Below, one piece after another: positions 9,059-16,809 of a DNA stretch of 64,000 nucleotides. The stretch's first letter is position 1; the number at the start of each line of letters is the position of its first letter. Source of the DNA: Trichomonas vaginalis G3 (Eukaryota; Parabasalia; Trichomonadida; Trichomonadidae); assembly GCF_026262505.1 (NCBI RefSeq), contig NC_067207.1, forward strand, positions 15,902,082-15,966,081. Direction: 5' to 3'. Below the pieces are notes generated by a model. The model had not been told where the DNA came from. It made no database searches and saw only the letters and a list, made by a program, of their open reading frames with translations. Position numbers and translations under genes: made by a program.

Positions 9059-9941
9059 AATGCAAGTCAGAAATATTCAGAACATAGCACCGAGTCTAAC
9101 TGACAAGAGTATAAAGATATACTATGAACACGTTATGATGAAACCTACCAAAATTCAAGAAAGTCAGTATACTAATTATGAATATCCAAGACACTGGGTA
9201 GAGTATGTAGGAGGTGAGAAAGCTATTGAAATCAGACAGGTTCGAAGTATTCCAGCAGGAAGAACAATATTATTGAAGAACTTTAATGTTTTGAGATATA
9301 ATGATGAAACAAAGAAGCAAGATAGTTTCCTGTTGCTGTGTATGTGAACTTAGACACAGGAGATGACATGAAAGTTTTTAATACAAAGCTTCAAACGGTA
9401 GTGAGAGAACAACTGACTGCGGAAGGACATCCATTACCTTCAGAAGTTACCATAGCATATAATTTTGAAACAAACTCAATAGATTTTAAAGTCATCTGCA
9501 AAGAAGTCAGGTTTTACATTTAATGAAGCAGATGTATATTCGAATGAAAACTTCAAAGCTATTGCATGGTTAGATAATGACGATTGCTTTAAGAAAATAT
9601 TTAAATACAGTGACTCAACGATGTCAATAGATGACCTTCGTGGAATGTTACCATCGACGTTTACAGTAGAAGGTTCAGCAGGATTGCTTACAAGATTGTC
9701 AATTGGTGGTATTTGGTCTCGTGAGAACATTGTTATAAAATCCAGTATAAGTGAATTTGCTGAAGAATCTATATTATGTCTTTCAAACTATATGTATTCG
9801 CCGCCGAAGCATTATAGTATAACAAACTTTGTCAGTAAGTTTAACATAAGACTTGTCGAACCTTCTTCAATGAAAGATGTTGTGCTACCCAAAGATGGAA
9901 AGGATGGACTCATTATTGAGATGATTTTAATAGCATATTAA
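9059..9941 (+). pseudogene. Maverick structural-looking gene region, unrecognised, broken
   Basis: Coding-like plus-strand sequence that starts near MQVRNIQNIAPSLTDKS and ends near GLIIEMILIAY. The pieces are beta-rich with few charged helices, as expected of a capsid-type protein, but I cannot assign it to the major or the minor capsid family by reading alone. It is divergent from the ATPase region, the usual neighbour of structural genes in Polintons. It belongs to the fossil element and is broken. Confidence 0.4.
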
Positions 9942-10058
9942 ATGAGCTTGTTCTTGAAGGTCATTCATGATGAAATAACTGTTGTAGAAGATGTTAGCAA
10001 TTGTTCAGACATTTTGAAGCGTATAGATGATATAAGAAAGAAGTTAGATAGAAAATGA
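9942..10058 (+). CDS. Tiny Maverick protein, 38 aa
   Basis: An ATG follows directly after the preceding stop codon (TAAATG) and opens 38 codons. The product begins MSLFLKVIHDEITVVED and ends in a basic helix, KRIDDIRKKLDRK. The tight junction with the preceding region is typical of compact viral gene order. No family is recognised, and the small size leaves doubt. Confidence 0.35.
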   Translation: MSLFLKVIHDEITVVEDVSNCSDILKRIDDIRKKLDRK

Positions 10059-10143
10059 GAATGTTTATGTTTCATTGACTTTCTCCAGTAACGAGAACTT
10101 TTATGAGATAATATTGAAGAGAGATGATTTTAATATGGTGTAA

Positions 10144-10434
10144 ATGGTAGCTTGGGCAGCTTTAGGCGCAATGGGAACAAAAGCATTAGCATTTGGAGCA
10201 AAAGCACTTGGAGCTTATGACGCAGTAAATAAAATGAGTGGAGAAAGGGTTTCAAAGACATTAGATGCAAATAAAGGAAAGATTGGAGGTTGGGTTGCAA
10301 AGAAGTTAAGATTAAATAAAATAGGGCTCATAAATAAAGCATCCAATTTGGTTGCGACTGAGTCAGAAAATGCTTTAGGAAAGGACGATGAGTTTGCAAA
10401 ACACGCAAAAGACTTTAATGACCAGATAAGGTGA
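10144..10434 (+). CDS. Small alanine/glycine-rich amphipathic Maverick protein, 96 aa
   Basis: An open frame starting MVAWAALGAMGTKALAFGAK. The first 30 residues are rich in alanine and glycine and form a hydrophobic or amphipathic helix. The middle is basic (KGKIGGWVAKKLRLNK) and the end acidic. Polintons and adenoviruses carry small virion proteins with an amphipathic, membrane-active helix (adenovirus protein VI is one). The layout here would suit such a role, but that is inference from composition only. Confidence 0.5.
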   Translation: MVAWAALGAMGTKALAFGAKALGAYDAVNKMSGERVSKTLDANKGKIGGWVAKKLRLNKIGLINKASNLVATESENALGKDDEFAKHAKDFNDQIR

Positions 10435-10673
10435 AACAATGCATTTAAATAGAGTCGATGGAACTAAAGAAAATGTTTCTTCTCCACCAGTAGTTTTCCA
10501 TGGTCCTATGGAATGTATGGAAACCCTTACGAAAGACCATTTGACCCATTGACTGGTGGAAGTAATGGTATCATTACGGACGAAGAAGAAAGACAGTCAA
10601 GTTGGAGACAGACGTGAAGAAAGCAACTAAAAAGAAACCAAGGAAGAGAGTTATAAAGCAATGAATTCAACAG

Positions 10674-10710
10674 GGTGAAAAAAGAGGTGAGATCTCACCA
10701 CTTCACCTAA
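10674..10710. repeat. AGATCT-centred intergenic hairpin, copy 5 (GGTGA type)
   Basis: GGTGAAAAAAGAGGTGAGAT followed by CTCACCACTTCACC. The core AGATCT is at 10689 to 10694. It is the shortest copy and lies upstream of the last gene of the element. Confidence 0.75.
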
Positions 10711-10808
10711 ATTTATTTTTGTGCTATGTTTTCATACGAGTGGGAGTGGTGATATCATTAATTTTTAAGTTTATTTTATTTTTACTGAAAATTTTTATTT
10801 GGATGTAA

Positions 10809-11093
10809 ATGACAGAACAAAAGCAACTCATTCGAATTCCACAGTATAACAAACATACATTTAAACATTTATTCTTCCTTCCTGAGCATAACATGTTCTT
10901 TCAAATACATCCGAGACCAGTTGACTTTTCATTGACTGTGTATAAAGATAGAAATAGTTATATCATTAAACCATACGATGACGAAGGTAAGTTATGTAAA
11001 TTGTACGTTAAGAAGTTAGAGAAAGTTTATGGCTTCAAGTATGACTACAATAGGGTTAACACTGATGATGAAGATATTGAGGAAAATTTATGA
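10809..11093 (+). CDS. Last Maverick gene before the right end, 94 aa, unrecognised
   Basis: An open frame starting MTEQKQLIRIPQYNKHTFKH. The product is aromatic and basic in its first two thirds and ends in a strongly acidic tail (NTDDEDIEENL). It has no signal peptide or membrane segment. It is the rightmost gene of the element and is followed directly by short direct repeats. No family is recognised. Confidence 0.45.
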   Translation: MTEQKQLIRIPQYNKHTFKHLFFLPEHNMFFQIHPRPVDFSLTVYKDRNSYIIKPYDDEGKLCKLYVKKLEKVYGFKYDYNRVNTDDEDIEENL

Positions 11094-11306
11094 GAACATT
11101 AGTGAAGTCGTTAGTGAGAACGATAGTGAGAACGTTTATTTTTTACATTAGTGAGTTCGTTAGTGAAGTGGTTGGCGGTTTTGTAAATATTTAAGGTTAA
11201 GTTAGTGTTGTCGTTTGTGTTGTAAAATATACGTTAACGGTTTTGTAAAGTGTCAAATTCACAAGTATTGGGTAAGGAGGCGCGCAGTGCCACAGTACCC
11301 AACTAA
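11094..11306. repeat. Probable right terminal region of the Maverick
   Basis: After the last gene the sequence contains many variants of a short unit, TTAGTGA followed by GAACG, GTTCG, AGTCG or AGTGG (about 11095 to 11180). A hairpin at about 11267 to 11306 follows, with arms TTGGGTA and TACCCAA around a GC-rich loop (GGAGGCGCGCAGTGCC). Beyond that the DNA turns into plain AT-rich sequence. I take this as the terminal region, but the exact end cannot be fixed without the left terminus. Confidence 0.45.
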
Positions 11307-11593
11307 GCCATACTAACTTTGGTAAACAAATAAGTTTCATCTAAAAAAAAAGGAAAATAAAAATATAAAAATTGAAATAAAAACAGAAATATAAAATATT
11401 TTTAAAATGCAAAAAAGTTTCATACTAATCGTTTTTGTATAATATTTATCATTGAAAGATTATTGAAAGATATTTTGAAAGAAATCGAAAGAGTTAAGAA
11501 ATATTGAGAAGAAGGACAATTGAATGAATTTTTGGCCGATTGTGCTATGCAAAGTTGATGATAATTGCAGGAAATTTTGATATTTTCGAGGTT
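11307..11593. other. AT-rich sequence between the Maverick end and the hairpin run
   Basis: Adenine-rich DNA with one poly-A run near 11344 and GAAAGA repeats around 11455 to 11490. No gene or clear motif is seen. Confidence 0.5.
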
Positions 11594-11859
11594 TTGGAGG
11601 GTGTGAGTACTATTATATGTAATAGTATCTCACACCCTCCAATTCATCCTATGGCGTCGAGAAAATTTTGGTGAAATGTCGTCGCATTTCACCAAAATTT
11701 CTCAGCGCCATATAGAGAACTAGAGTCTGCGAGGTACTGATTCTATCTATGTACCTCGCAGACCCTAGTTCTCAGCCAAAATGGCTAAAAATTGCTCGCA
11801 ATTGTTTGCCATGTAAACCATCACTTTTTGAGGAGATTTGACATTCTGTCAAATCTCCT
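11594..11859. repeat. Run of strong inverted repeats
   Basis: Four long hairpins in 266 bases. Hairpin 1 (11594 to 11642) has arms of about 22 bases beginning TTGGAGGGTGTGAG and a four-base loop. Hairpin 2 (11651 to 11711) has arms of about 27 bases beginning ATGGCGTCGAGAAAA and loop TCGTCG. Hairpin 3 (11715 to 11773) has arms of 23 bases beginning GAGAACTAGAGTCTGCGAGG, with one mismatch and a 13-base loop. Hairpin 4 (11831 to 11859) has perfect 13-base arms AGGAGATTTGACA and loop TTC, followed by T6. Smaller palindromes (GCCAAAATGGC, AATTGCTCGCAATT) lie between 3 and 4. No coding function is seen. Confidence 0.85.
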
Positions 11860-12064
11860 TTTTTCGTATATAAGATGTTGACTGTAAGAAAGGCATCCTT
11901 TATCTGAAATAGATGCTTTTCCAACAATCAAATTCGAAGATCTTCGACGTTGTTGTAAAAAGAGAAAGAGAAGGAAAGAAGAGGAAGGAGAGGAAGAAGG
12001 AAAGGAAAAGAAGAAGAAAAAATGAAAAAAGAAGGACATATTAAATATAATGCGCACTTAATAG

Positions 12065-12097
12065 TGCCGAGGCGGCGGAGCCGCCGAGGCGCGATTT
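12065..12097. repeat. GC-only hairpin followed by a T run
   Basis: CCGAGGCGGCGGAGCCGCCG folds on CGGCGG and CCGCCG and is followed by AGGCGCGATTTTTTT. It is the only strongly GC-rich spot in several kilobases. The shape, a GC stem followed by T7, resembles an intrinsic terminator, but that mechanism is not known for this kind of organism. Confidence 0.6.
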
Positions 12098-12599
12098 TTT
12101 TGACCCTATATTACCGCACGGCAATGTTTTTCTCGATTTTGTACAGCCCTATGACAAATAAATATTATCATAATTAGAAGATTCAATAGTGTGAATTGCA
12201 TTTCAACGATGAAATCTTTATTGTCAAACGCCTAATGACTCAAGTTTTAAAATATGATATGAATTATTAAAACATTTTATTGATTTAGATACAAAATAAG
12301 TTATAATTTTAAAATTATCATTGAAATTCGACGAATGATGGTAGCCTTTCCATGATCATTTAAATTCAAATATAAATGGTTGCATTTTGGTCTATCTCAT
12401 TTCTAGGCAAACGTGTAGATGAAATTTCAATATCGGTAAAAATATAATAGAAATCAATGAAAAGATATATTTGAGCAAACAATGTTATTGCAGTGCTGTT
12501 GATCACTCTTATGTCCTTCAAGACAATAAAATACCGAAAAATTAAAATTGAAATTAGAAATTACAATAAACAATAATATTTACATCATTCATACAATAT
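12098..12599. other. Gene-free AT-rich stretch
   Basis: Downstream flank of the minus-strand BTB-type gene. It holds no open frame with coding character and no repeat that I can see. Confidence 0.5.
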
Positions 12600-14204
12600 T
12601 TATAAATCAACGAGAACTCCAAAGAATTCCATGTTATTCAAAGCCAGTAAATTATCACCACGAGCGTTTGGTCCTGTCATTCTAAGCCTTACGTATCTAT
12701 AACTAACATTATTTCCGCTTTGGCAATCAAATGATACGACTTTATTTGAGCCATTTAATTCGTTCGTATCTCTTTCATCGAGAATTGCCCAATTAATAAG
12801 ATCATTGGATGCTTCTATTGCCCATGTTTTAAGGTGACACGAATCTTCTGAGAATTTTATGGTCTTTATCGTATATTTATTTACGACTATTTGTCTTTGC
12901 ATAAAATCGAAGAGAATAAACTGGCCAGCCTTATTCTGGCTGAACCAGTAATTGTTCCAGCCTCTATCTGCTACCTGCCATGGACAGCCATGATCACTAG
13001 AACTCGATGTAATTTTGACAATTCCGTTTTCACTGACATTTCCGTTCGCTAGTTGTGCGAGTGATGATAATACACCATTTAAAGGCTCTTCAGCGTTAAA
13101 AGAGATGTTCGTTAGATGCCTATTTGCTAACGGAGTTTCAGTTTCTTGTTCGTCAATAATAAGGCTCTTCTGAGGTGATTTAGGAGACTTTGGTGAGCCA
13201 GGAACTGCTTGTTCGCTGATAATTTCTTTGGTTTGTTCATATTTATTTTCTAATATCTTCAATTGTCCTCTAAAGTCTTCGATTTCTTTATCTTGCTTCC
13301 TGCGCTCGTCTTTGGCACGCTTTTCCATGGAAACTAAACGAGTTTCTATCTCAGATACGTCATTTTTGAACGTTTTGGCTCCACTGTTCACTTTTTGAAC
13401 CAAACCGGTAATATCGTCCATGAGTAGATCGATACATTTGAGGATCGTATCAACAGAAGTTGATGGACTGTGCATTTGAGAGACAGAGTTGTACATTTTC
13501 TCAATTTTCGATTCAATTAGTGTTGTTTCTGAGACATATAGTTTTGTCAGCTTAATTAAAGTATCGGCAGCAATGACTGGATCGAGATTTGGATTATCAA
13601 GGAAAGCAATAGCTTCATCTCTTGTAAGGTAATAAAAATCGATTCCTTTTGATAACGCTGATGCAGGTTTTCCATGCATTTGAAGCATTTTTTGAACAAA
13701 TTTGAAATAATTACTTTGATCTTTGATTTTTATGTTTGGATTATCAACACATTTGAGTATAAACTCTAAAGGTAAGTTTGCGAACTTATCATTCTTTAAT
13801 GCTCTGTCAAAATTCAATGCAATGATTTCATCAAGTCCTTCAACAAGTTTTTGATCTGTACTAAGCAATTTCTTGATTACCATACTGATATCAGGTCCTT
13901 CATCGATAAAAGATCTAAGTTCTGAATATAAAGTATCAACTTTCCAAATCAAACTCAAACTAAACAAATCATAAACGCTTTCACTTGTAATTGTATACTC
14001 TTCACCTTGTATTGCATTGACGAATTGTACAAAGTAGTCTTCCTTTATTGGTACGTCTATTGTAAGAGATGTCAAATCTGTACCAGCAACTAATTCCCTG
14101 AACTTTCTTGAATATAAAGATGCTTTGAACTTGACAACAGGAAACTTTTTGCCGCCAAAGAGAATTGTGAAATCCTCTTTGAGCTGGGATTGTTGAGAAC
14201 TCAT
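12600..14204 (-). CDS. BTB-like, coiled-coil, F5/8 C (discoidin) domain protein
   Basis: A 534-residue protein with three parts. Residues about 8 to 105 look like a BTB fold (DFTILFGGKKFPVVKFKASL, then a helix-rich half), followed by a helical BACK-like region to about 230. Residues about 245 to 335 form a coiled coil with many charged heptads. Residues about 390 to 534 are a discoidin (F5/8 type C) domain: WNNYWFSQNKAGQFILFDF, a VNKYTIKTIKF strand, an ASNDLINWAILDERD strand and the closing RYVRLRMTGPNARGDN. Proteins of this layout form a large family in Trichomonas. The N-terminal part suggests protein-protein contacts and the C-terminal part ligand binding. The start codon is 35 bases from that of the divergent neighbour. 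Confidence 0.8.
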   Translation of the reverse strand: MSSQQSQLKEDFTILFGGKKFPVVKFKASLYSRKFRELVAGTDLTSLTIDVPIKEDYFVQFVNAIQGEEYTITSESVYDLFSLSLIWKVDTLYSELRSFIDEGPDISMVIKKLLSTDQKLVEGLDEIIALNFDRALKNDKFANLPLEFILKCVDNPNIKIKDQSNYFKFVQKMLQMHGKPASALSKGIDFYYLTRDEAIAFLDNPNLDPVIAADTLIKLTKLYVSETTLIESKIEKMYNSVSQMHSPSTSVDTILKCIDLLMDDITGLVQKVNSGAKTFKNDVSEIETRLVSMEKRAKDERRKQDKEIEDFRGQLKILENKYEQTKEIISEQAVPGSPKSPKSPQKSLIIDEQETETPLANRHLTNISFNAEEPLNGVLSSLAQLANGNVSENGIVKITSSSSDHGCPWQVADRGWNNYWFSQNKAGQFILFDFMQRQIVVNKYTIKTIKFSEDSCHLKTWAIEASNDLINWAILDERDTNELNGSNKVVSFDCQSGNNVSYRYVRLRMTGPNARGDNLLALNNMEFFGVLVDL

Positions 14205-14239
14205 TTAATTTTGTCACTTTTTTAATTTATTTTTTTGGA
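14205..14239. promoter_or_regulatory. Compact divergent promoter with TTTTGTCACTTTTTT motif
   Basis: Only 35 bases separate the start codons of the discoidin gene (minus) and the 122-residue gene (plus). The gap holds TTTTGTCACTTTTTT (from about 14208). Read rightwards it contains a TCACTTT initiator; read leftwards it is AAAAAAGTGACAAAA placed just before the ATG. The same motif stands between another divergent pair at 39509 to 39535. Confidence 0.65.
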
Positions 14240-14608
14240 ATGAAAGGTCCTACAATTATCTGTGATGGACAGTTTGCTTCTTTGCTTCTCGCCAAATTCG
14301 ACACAAATAGGCAGGCTTGCACTACAACAATCCAAAAAGAATTGGCTAATCGAAATACTTTATTCTACAACGCTGTTTATGCAAATCATACGTCAAATCT
14401 AGAAATACAACAAAAAGTACACAAATACAATGTCTTACTTCGAAAGTACCTCGTTTTTGCATCAAAAAGTGCTCGATCTCCAAAAAATCTCCAAGAAACA
14501 TTAAGATTGCTAGATTTCGTAAGTGGAAAAATACTTTATGATAATCAAATGGCAAAACAAACTAAGGAAGAATTAAGTAGATTGGTAAATCAATTGAATC
14601 CAAAATGA
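14240..14608 (+). CDS. Small helical protein, 122 aa, unrecognised
   Basis: An open frame of 122 codons starting MKGPTIICDGQFASLLLAKF. The product is basic and helical throughout, with leucine-spaced heptads near the end (LLDFVSGKILYDNQMAKQTK). This suggests a helical bundle or short coiled coil. It has no signal peptide, membrane segment or known motif. It shares a 35-base promoter with the discoidin-type gene, so the two are probably expressed together. A real gene is likely because the motif-bearing promoter is shared and the codons are orderly. Confidence 0.6.
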   Translation: MKGPTIICDGQFASLLLAKFDTNRQACTTTIQKELANRNTLFYNAVYANHTSNLEIQQKVHKYNVLLRKYLVFASKSARSPKNLQETLRLLDFVSGKILYDNQMAKQTKEELSRLVNQLNPK

Positions 14609-15393
14609 AACATTATTCTGCATAGAGTTGTTAATACATTTTCATATAACTTTTATTCCAGCTGAATTAGAATTTTATATATTTTTTCAAGAAATCATCA
14701 TTAGCATACAATAATGTCCTAGATCATTTAAGTATGTATATGTTTTGTTTGTACTTGTGTTTGGCCAATAAAATTTTCAATATAATAAATTCTATTTTTC
14801 AATATAAAGTATAACATTTATATCCGTTCCCATAAACTACCACTAAATCGACACGTATTCAATACTGTCAACCATAAGTAGTTTGGAATTGAAATTCTTT
14901 TTAGACCAATATTTTTTCGGAATAAATCAGTTATTTTTAGCGAAGAAAAATATCTACTAGCAAAATTTATCACCAGTACTTTATTATTTTCGTGATCGAG
15001 CGCCCCTCGATCGCAAAGTCGGCCCAAGAGGGGTTCATCGCATATAATGTCATATTGAGAAAGGCATATAAATGCCATATGTAATATTGGTTAGCTCTGA
15101 TTTTTAATTTTGTGTTTTCAGAAAGAATTTCCCCAGAAATCAATGAGAGTGGATATTTGTGATCGAATGGTCGATTAATATTGGAAATAGATTATTTTGC
15201 AATCCTGCTCTAATAATTTTTAATGATTCACTTCATAATAGTTCGATAAAAATTTTTGATCACTTCACAAAATTGAAAAGACCTGACTATCGTTGTATCA
15301 ACAAAAATAACACAGAATAATTGAGTATCTTATTTAAAAGCTGATATTTAATTTACAAAACCTGTGAAAAAATATTTATGTCATTTTCAGTAA
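14609..15393. other. Intergenic region with one GC-richer patch
   Basis: Mostly AT-rich. A patch at about 14990 to 15050 is GC-richer and holds an inverted repeat GATCGAG and CTCGATC around CGCCC, followed by AAGTCGGCCCAAGAGGGGTT. It is not a tRNA, and I could not assign it. The initiator for thioredoxin reductase is at the end of the region. Confidence 0.5.
15381..15390 (+). promoter_or_regulatory. Initiator (Inr) of the thioredoxin reductase gene
   Basis: TCATTTTCAG ends three bases before the ATG. It fits the trichomonad initiator TCA(T/C)(T/A), where transcription starts at the A. The resulting leader would be about 11 bases, as is usual in these protists. Confidence 0.7.
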
Positions 15394-16308
15394 ATGTCTG
15401 CTCAAGCATTCGATCTCGTTATCATTGGCAGTGGCCCAGGTGGCAGCACAGCAGCTCTCTATGCCGCACGTGCCGGTCTTAAGACAGTTGTTCTCCATGG
15501 TGAAGTTCCAGGAGGCCAATTAACAACAACAACAGAACTCGAGAACTTCCCAGGCTGGAAGGGCACAGGCCCAGGCCTTGTCGAGCACATCGAACAGCAG
15601 GCTACAGCCGCTGGTGCTGAGTACAGATACGAAGTTGTCACAAAGGTCGACTTCTCCGTCAATCCAAAGCGCCTCGAGACCGATATGGGCACAACATACG
15701 ATGCTAAGACAGTTATCATCGCTACAGGTGCTACAGCCGTCTACCTTGGCATCCCATCTGAAGAACGCCTTAAGGGACGTGGTGTTTCCGCCTGCGCTAC
15801 ATGCGATGGTCCACTCTACAAGGGCAAGAACGTTTGCGTTGTCGGTGGTGGCGATGCTGCTGCTGAAGAAGCCTTATTCCTTAATAACATCTGCAAGTCA
15901 GTCCACATGATCCACCGCCGTGACCAACTCCGCGCCTCCCTCCCAATGAGAAAGCGTGTTGAGAAGTCCACAATCAAGATGGTCTGGGACTCAGAAGTTG
16001 ACGAAATTCTCGGCGAGAACAAGGTTACAGCCGTCCGCGTCAAGAACAACAAGACAGGCGAGACACAGGAGATCCCATGCGATGGCATCTTCATCGCTAT
16101 CGGACACCGCCCAGCTACAGCTATCTTCAAGGAGTACCTTGAGACAGATGCCCAGGGCTACTTCGTTACAAACGGCTCTCCAGCCACAAAGGTCCCAGGC
16201 GTTTTCGTCTGCGGCGATTGCGCTGACAGAACATACCGCCAGGCTATTACATCTGCCGGCACAGGCTGCCAGGCTGCTCTCCTTGCTGAGAGATATCTCA
16301 GTGACTAA
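15394..16308 (+). CDS. TrxR: Thioredoxin reductase, low-molecular-weight type
   Basis: A 304-residue flavoenzyme that passes electrons from NADPH to thioredoxin, central to antioxidant defence in organisms that lack catalase and glutathione. Visible features: the FAD-binding GSGPGG at residues 12 to 17, the redox-active CATC (Cys134, Cys137) followed by DG, the NADPH-binding GGGDAA at 151 to 156, HRRD nearby, and the second FAD motif GVFVCGD near 268 to 275. The length is typical of the bacterial-type enzyme that trichomonads are known to use. Its codons end mostly in C or G, unlike all neighbours, which points to strong expression. Stop TAAG is followed by an A-rich 3' flank with TAAAATAAAA. 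Confidence 0.97.
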   Translation: MSAQAFDLVIIGSGPGGSTAALYAARAGLKTVVLHGEVPGGQLTTTTELENFPGWKGTGPGLVEHIEQQATAAGAEYRYEVVTKVDFSVNPKRLETDMGTTYDAKTVIIATGATAVYLGIPSEERLKGRGVSACATCDGPLYKGKNVCVVGGGDAAAEEALFLNNICKSVHMIHRRDQLRASLPMRKRVEKSTIKMVWDSEVDEILGENKVTAVRVKNNKTGETQEIPCDGIFIAIGHRPATAIFKEYLETDAQGYFVTNGSPATKVPGVFVCGDCADRTYRQAITSAGTGCQAALLAERYLSD

Positions 16309-16809
16309 GCAGATATAAAATAAAAGGCATCGTTACTTTTAGCTCAAGTTTTGATCAAAAATAATTATTTTTTTTATAATCTTCAACAATCTAGAACTCA
16401 AAAGTTCAGTTCATTACTCCTACAAAACAGTAATCCAAATCAAATCACTCGACTAAATTTATAATTTCTAAAATTATCAATTTGAGTATCTTGATTTACT
16501 ACTACACATCCAAACTATATTCTACGAAGATGACATTTTAGCCAACCATTAACATCGGTTCTAATGCATTAATTACCATCTAAGATTCTATTTTGACAAT
16601 TTGTTAAAAGTATTGTTGAGAAATGATTCAATACATACTGTTTAGCGTAATCCATGTTAGTTTTTGCATAAAAACGTTTTTCTTTTTAAAATCAAAATTG
16701 ATTTTGTTTTTTTTTAATGTAAAGCTGTTATGGTTTGATTAAAATAATACAAAAGAGTTTCCTTTAAATTTCAAATTACAAAAAAATATAAATTAAAAAA
16801 AATATAAAA
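16309..16809. other. Convergent intergenic region
   Basis: Space between the 3' ends of thioredoxin reductase and the CC2D2A-like gene. It contains poly-A and poly-T runs and no gene or distinct motif that I can see. Confidence 0.5.

Larger units (their letters stand above)
1..11340. mobile_element. Maverick/Polinton element, right part; left end outside window
   Basis: A block of about 11 kb with the gene content of a Maverick/Polinton: a retroviral-type integrase, a packaging-ATPase region, a KilA-N protein, a phage-tail-fibre-like protein and several small unrecognised genes on both strands. The family's protein-primed DNA polymerase is not seen and would have to lie to the left of the window. 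The right boundary is an estimate: gene content stops at 11093, followed by short direct repeats and a hairpin up to about 11306. Because the left terminus is absent, the terminal inverted repeat could not be matched. The element is a fossil with roughly four to six breaks. Several parts remain open over their full length, which suggests a fairly young insertion. Trichomonas vaginalis is known to carry very many Mavericks. Confidence 0.85.

Noticed and set aside
12065-12097. The GC hairpin plus T run as a bacterial terminator and sign of bacterial DNA
   Set aside because: All surrounding genes are eukaryotic in type, and no bacterial gene ends there.
14818-15078. An open frame of 86 codons on the minus strand with a GC-richer patch
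   Set aside because: It has no initiator, no family resemblance, and the GC-rich patch is better explained by a local inverted repeat. I keep it as unassigned intergenic DNA.
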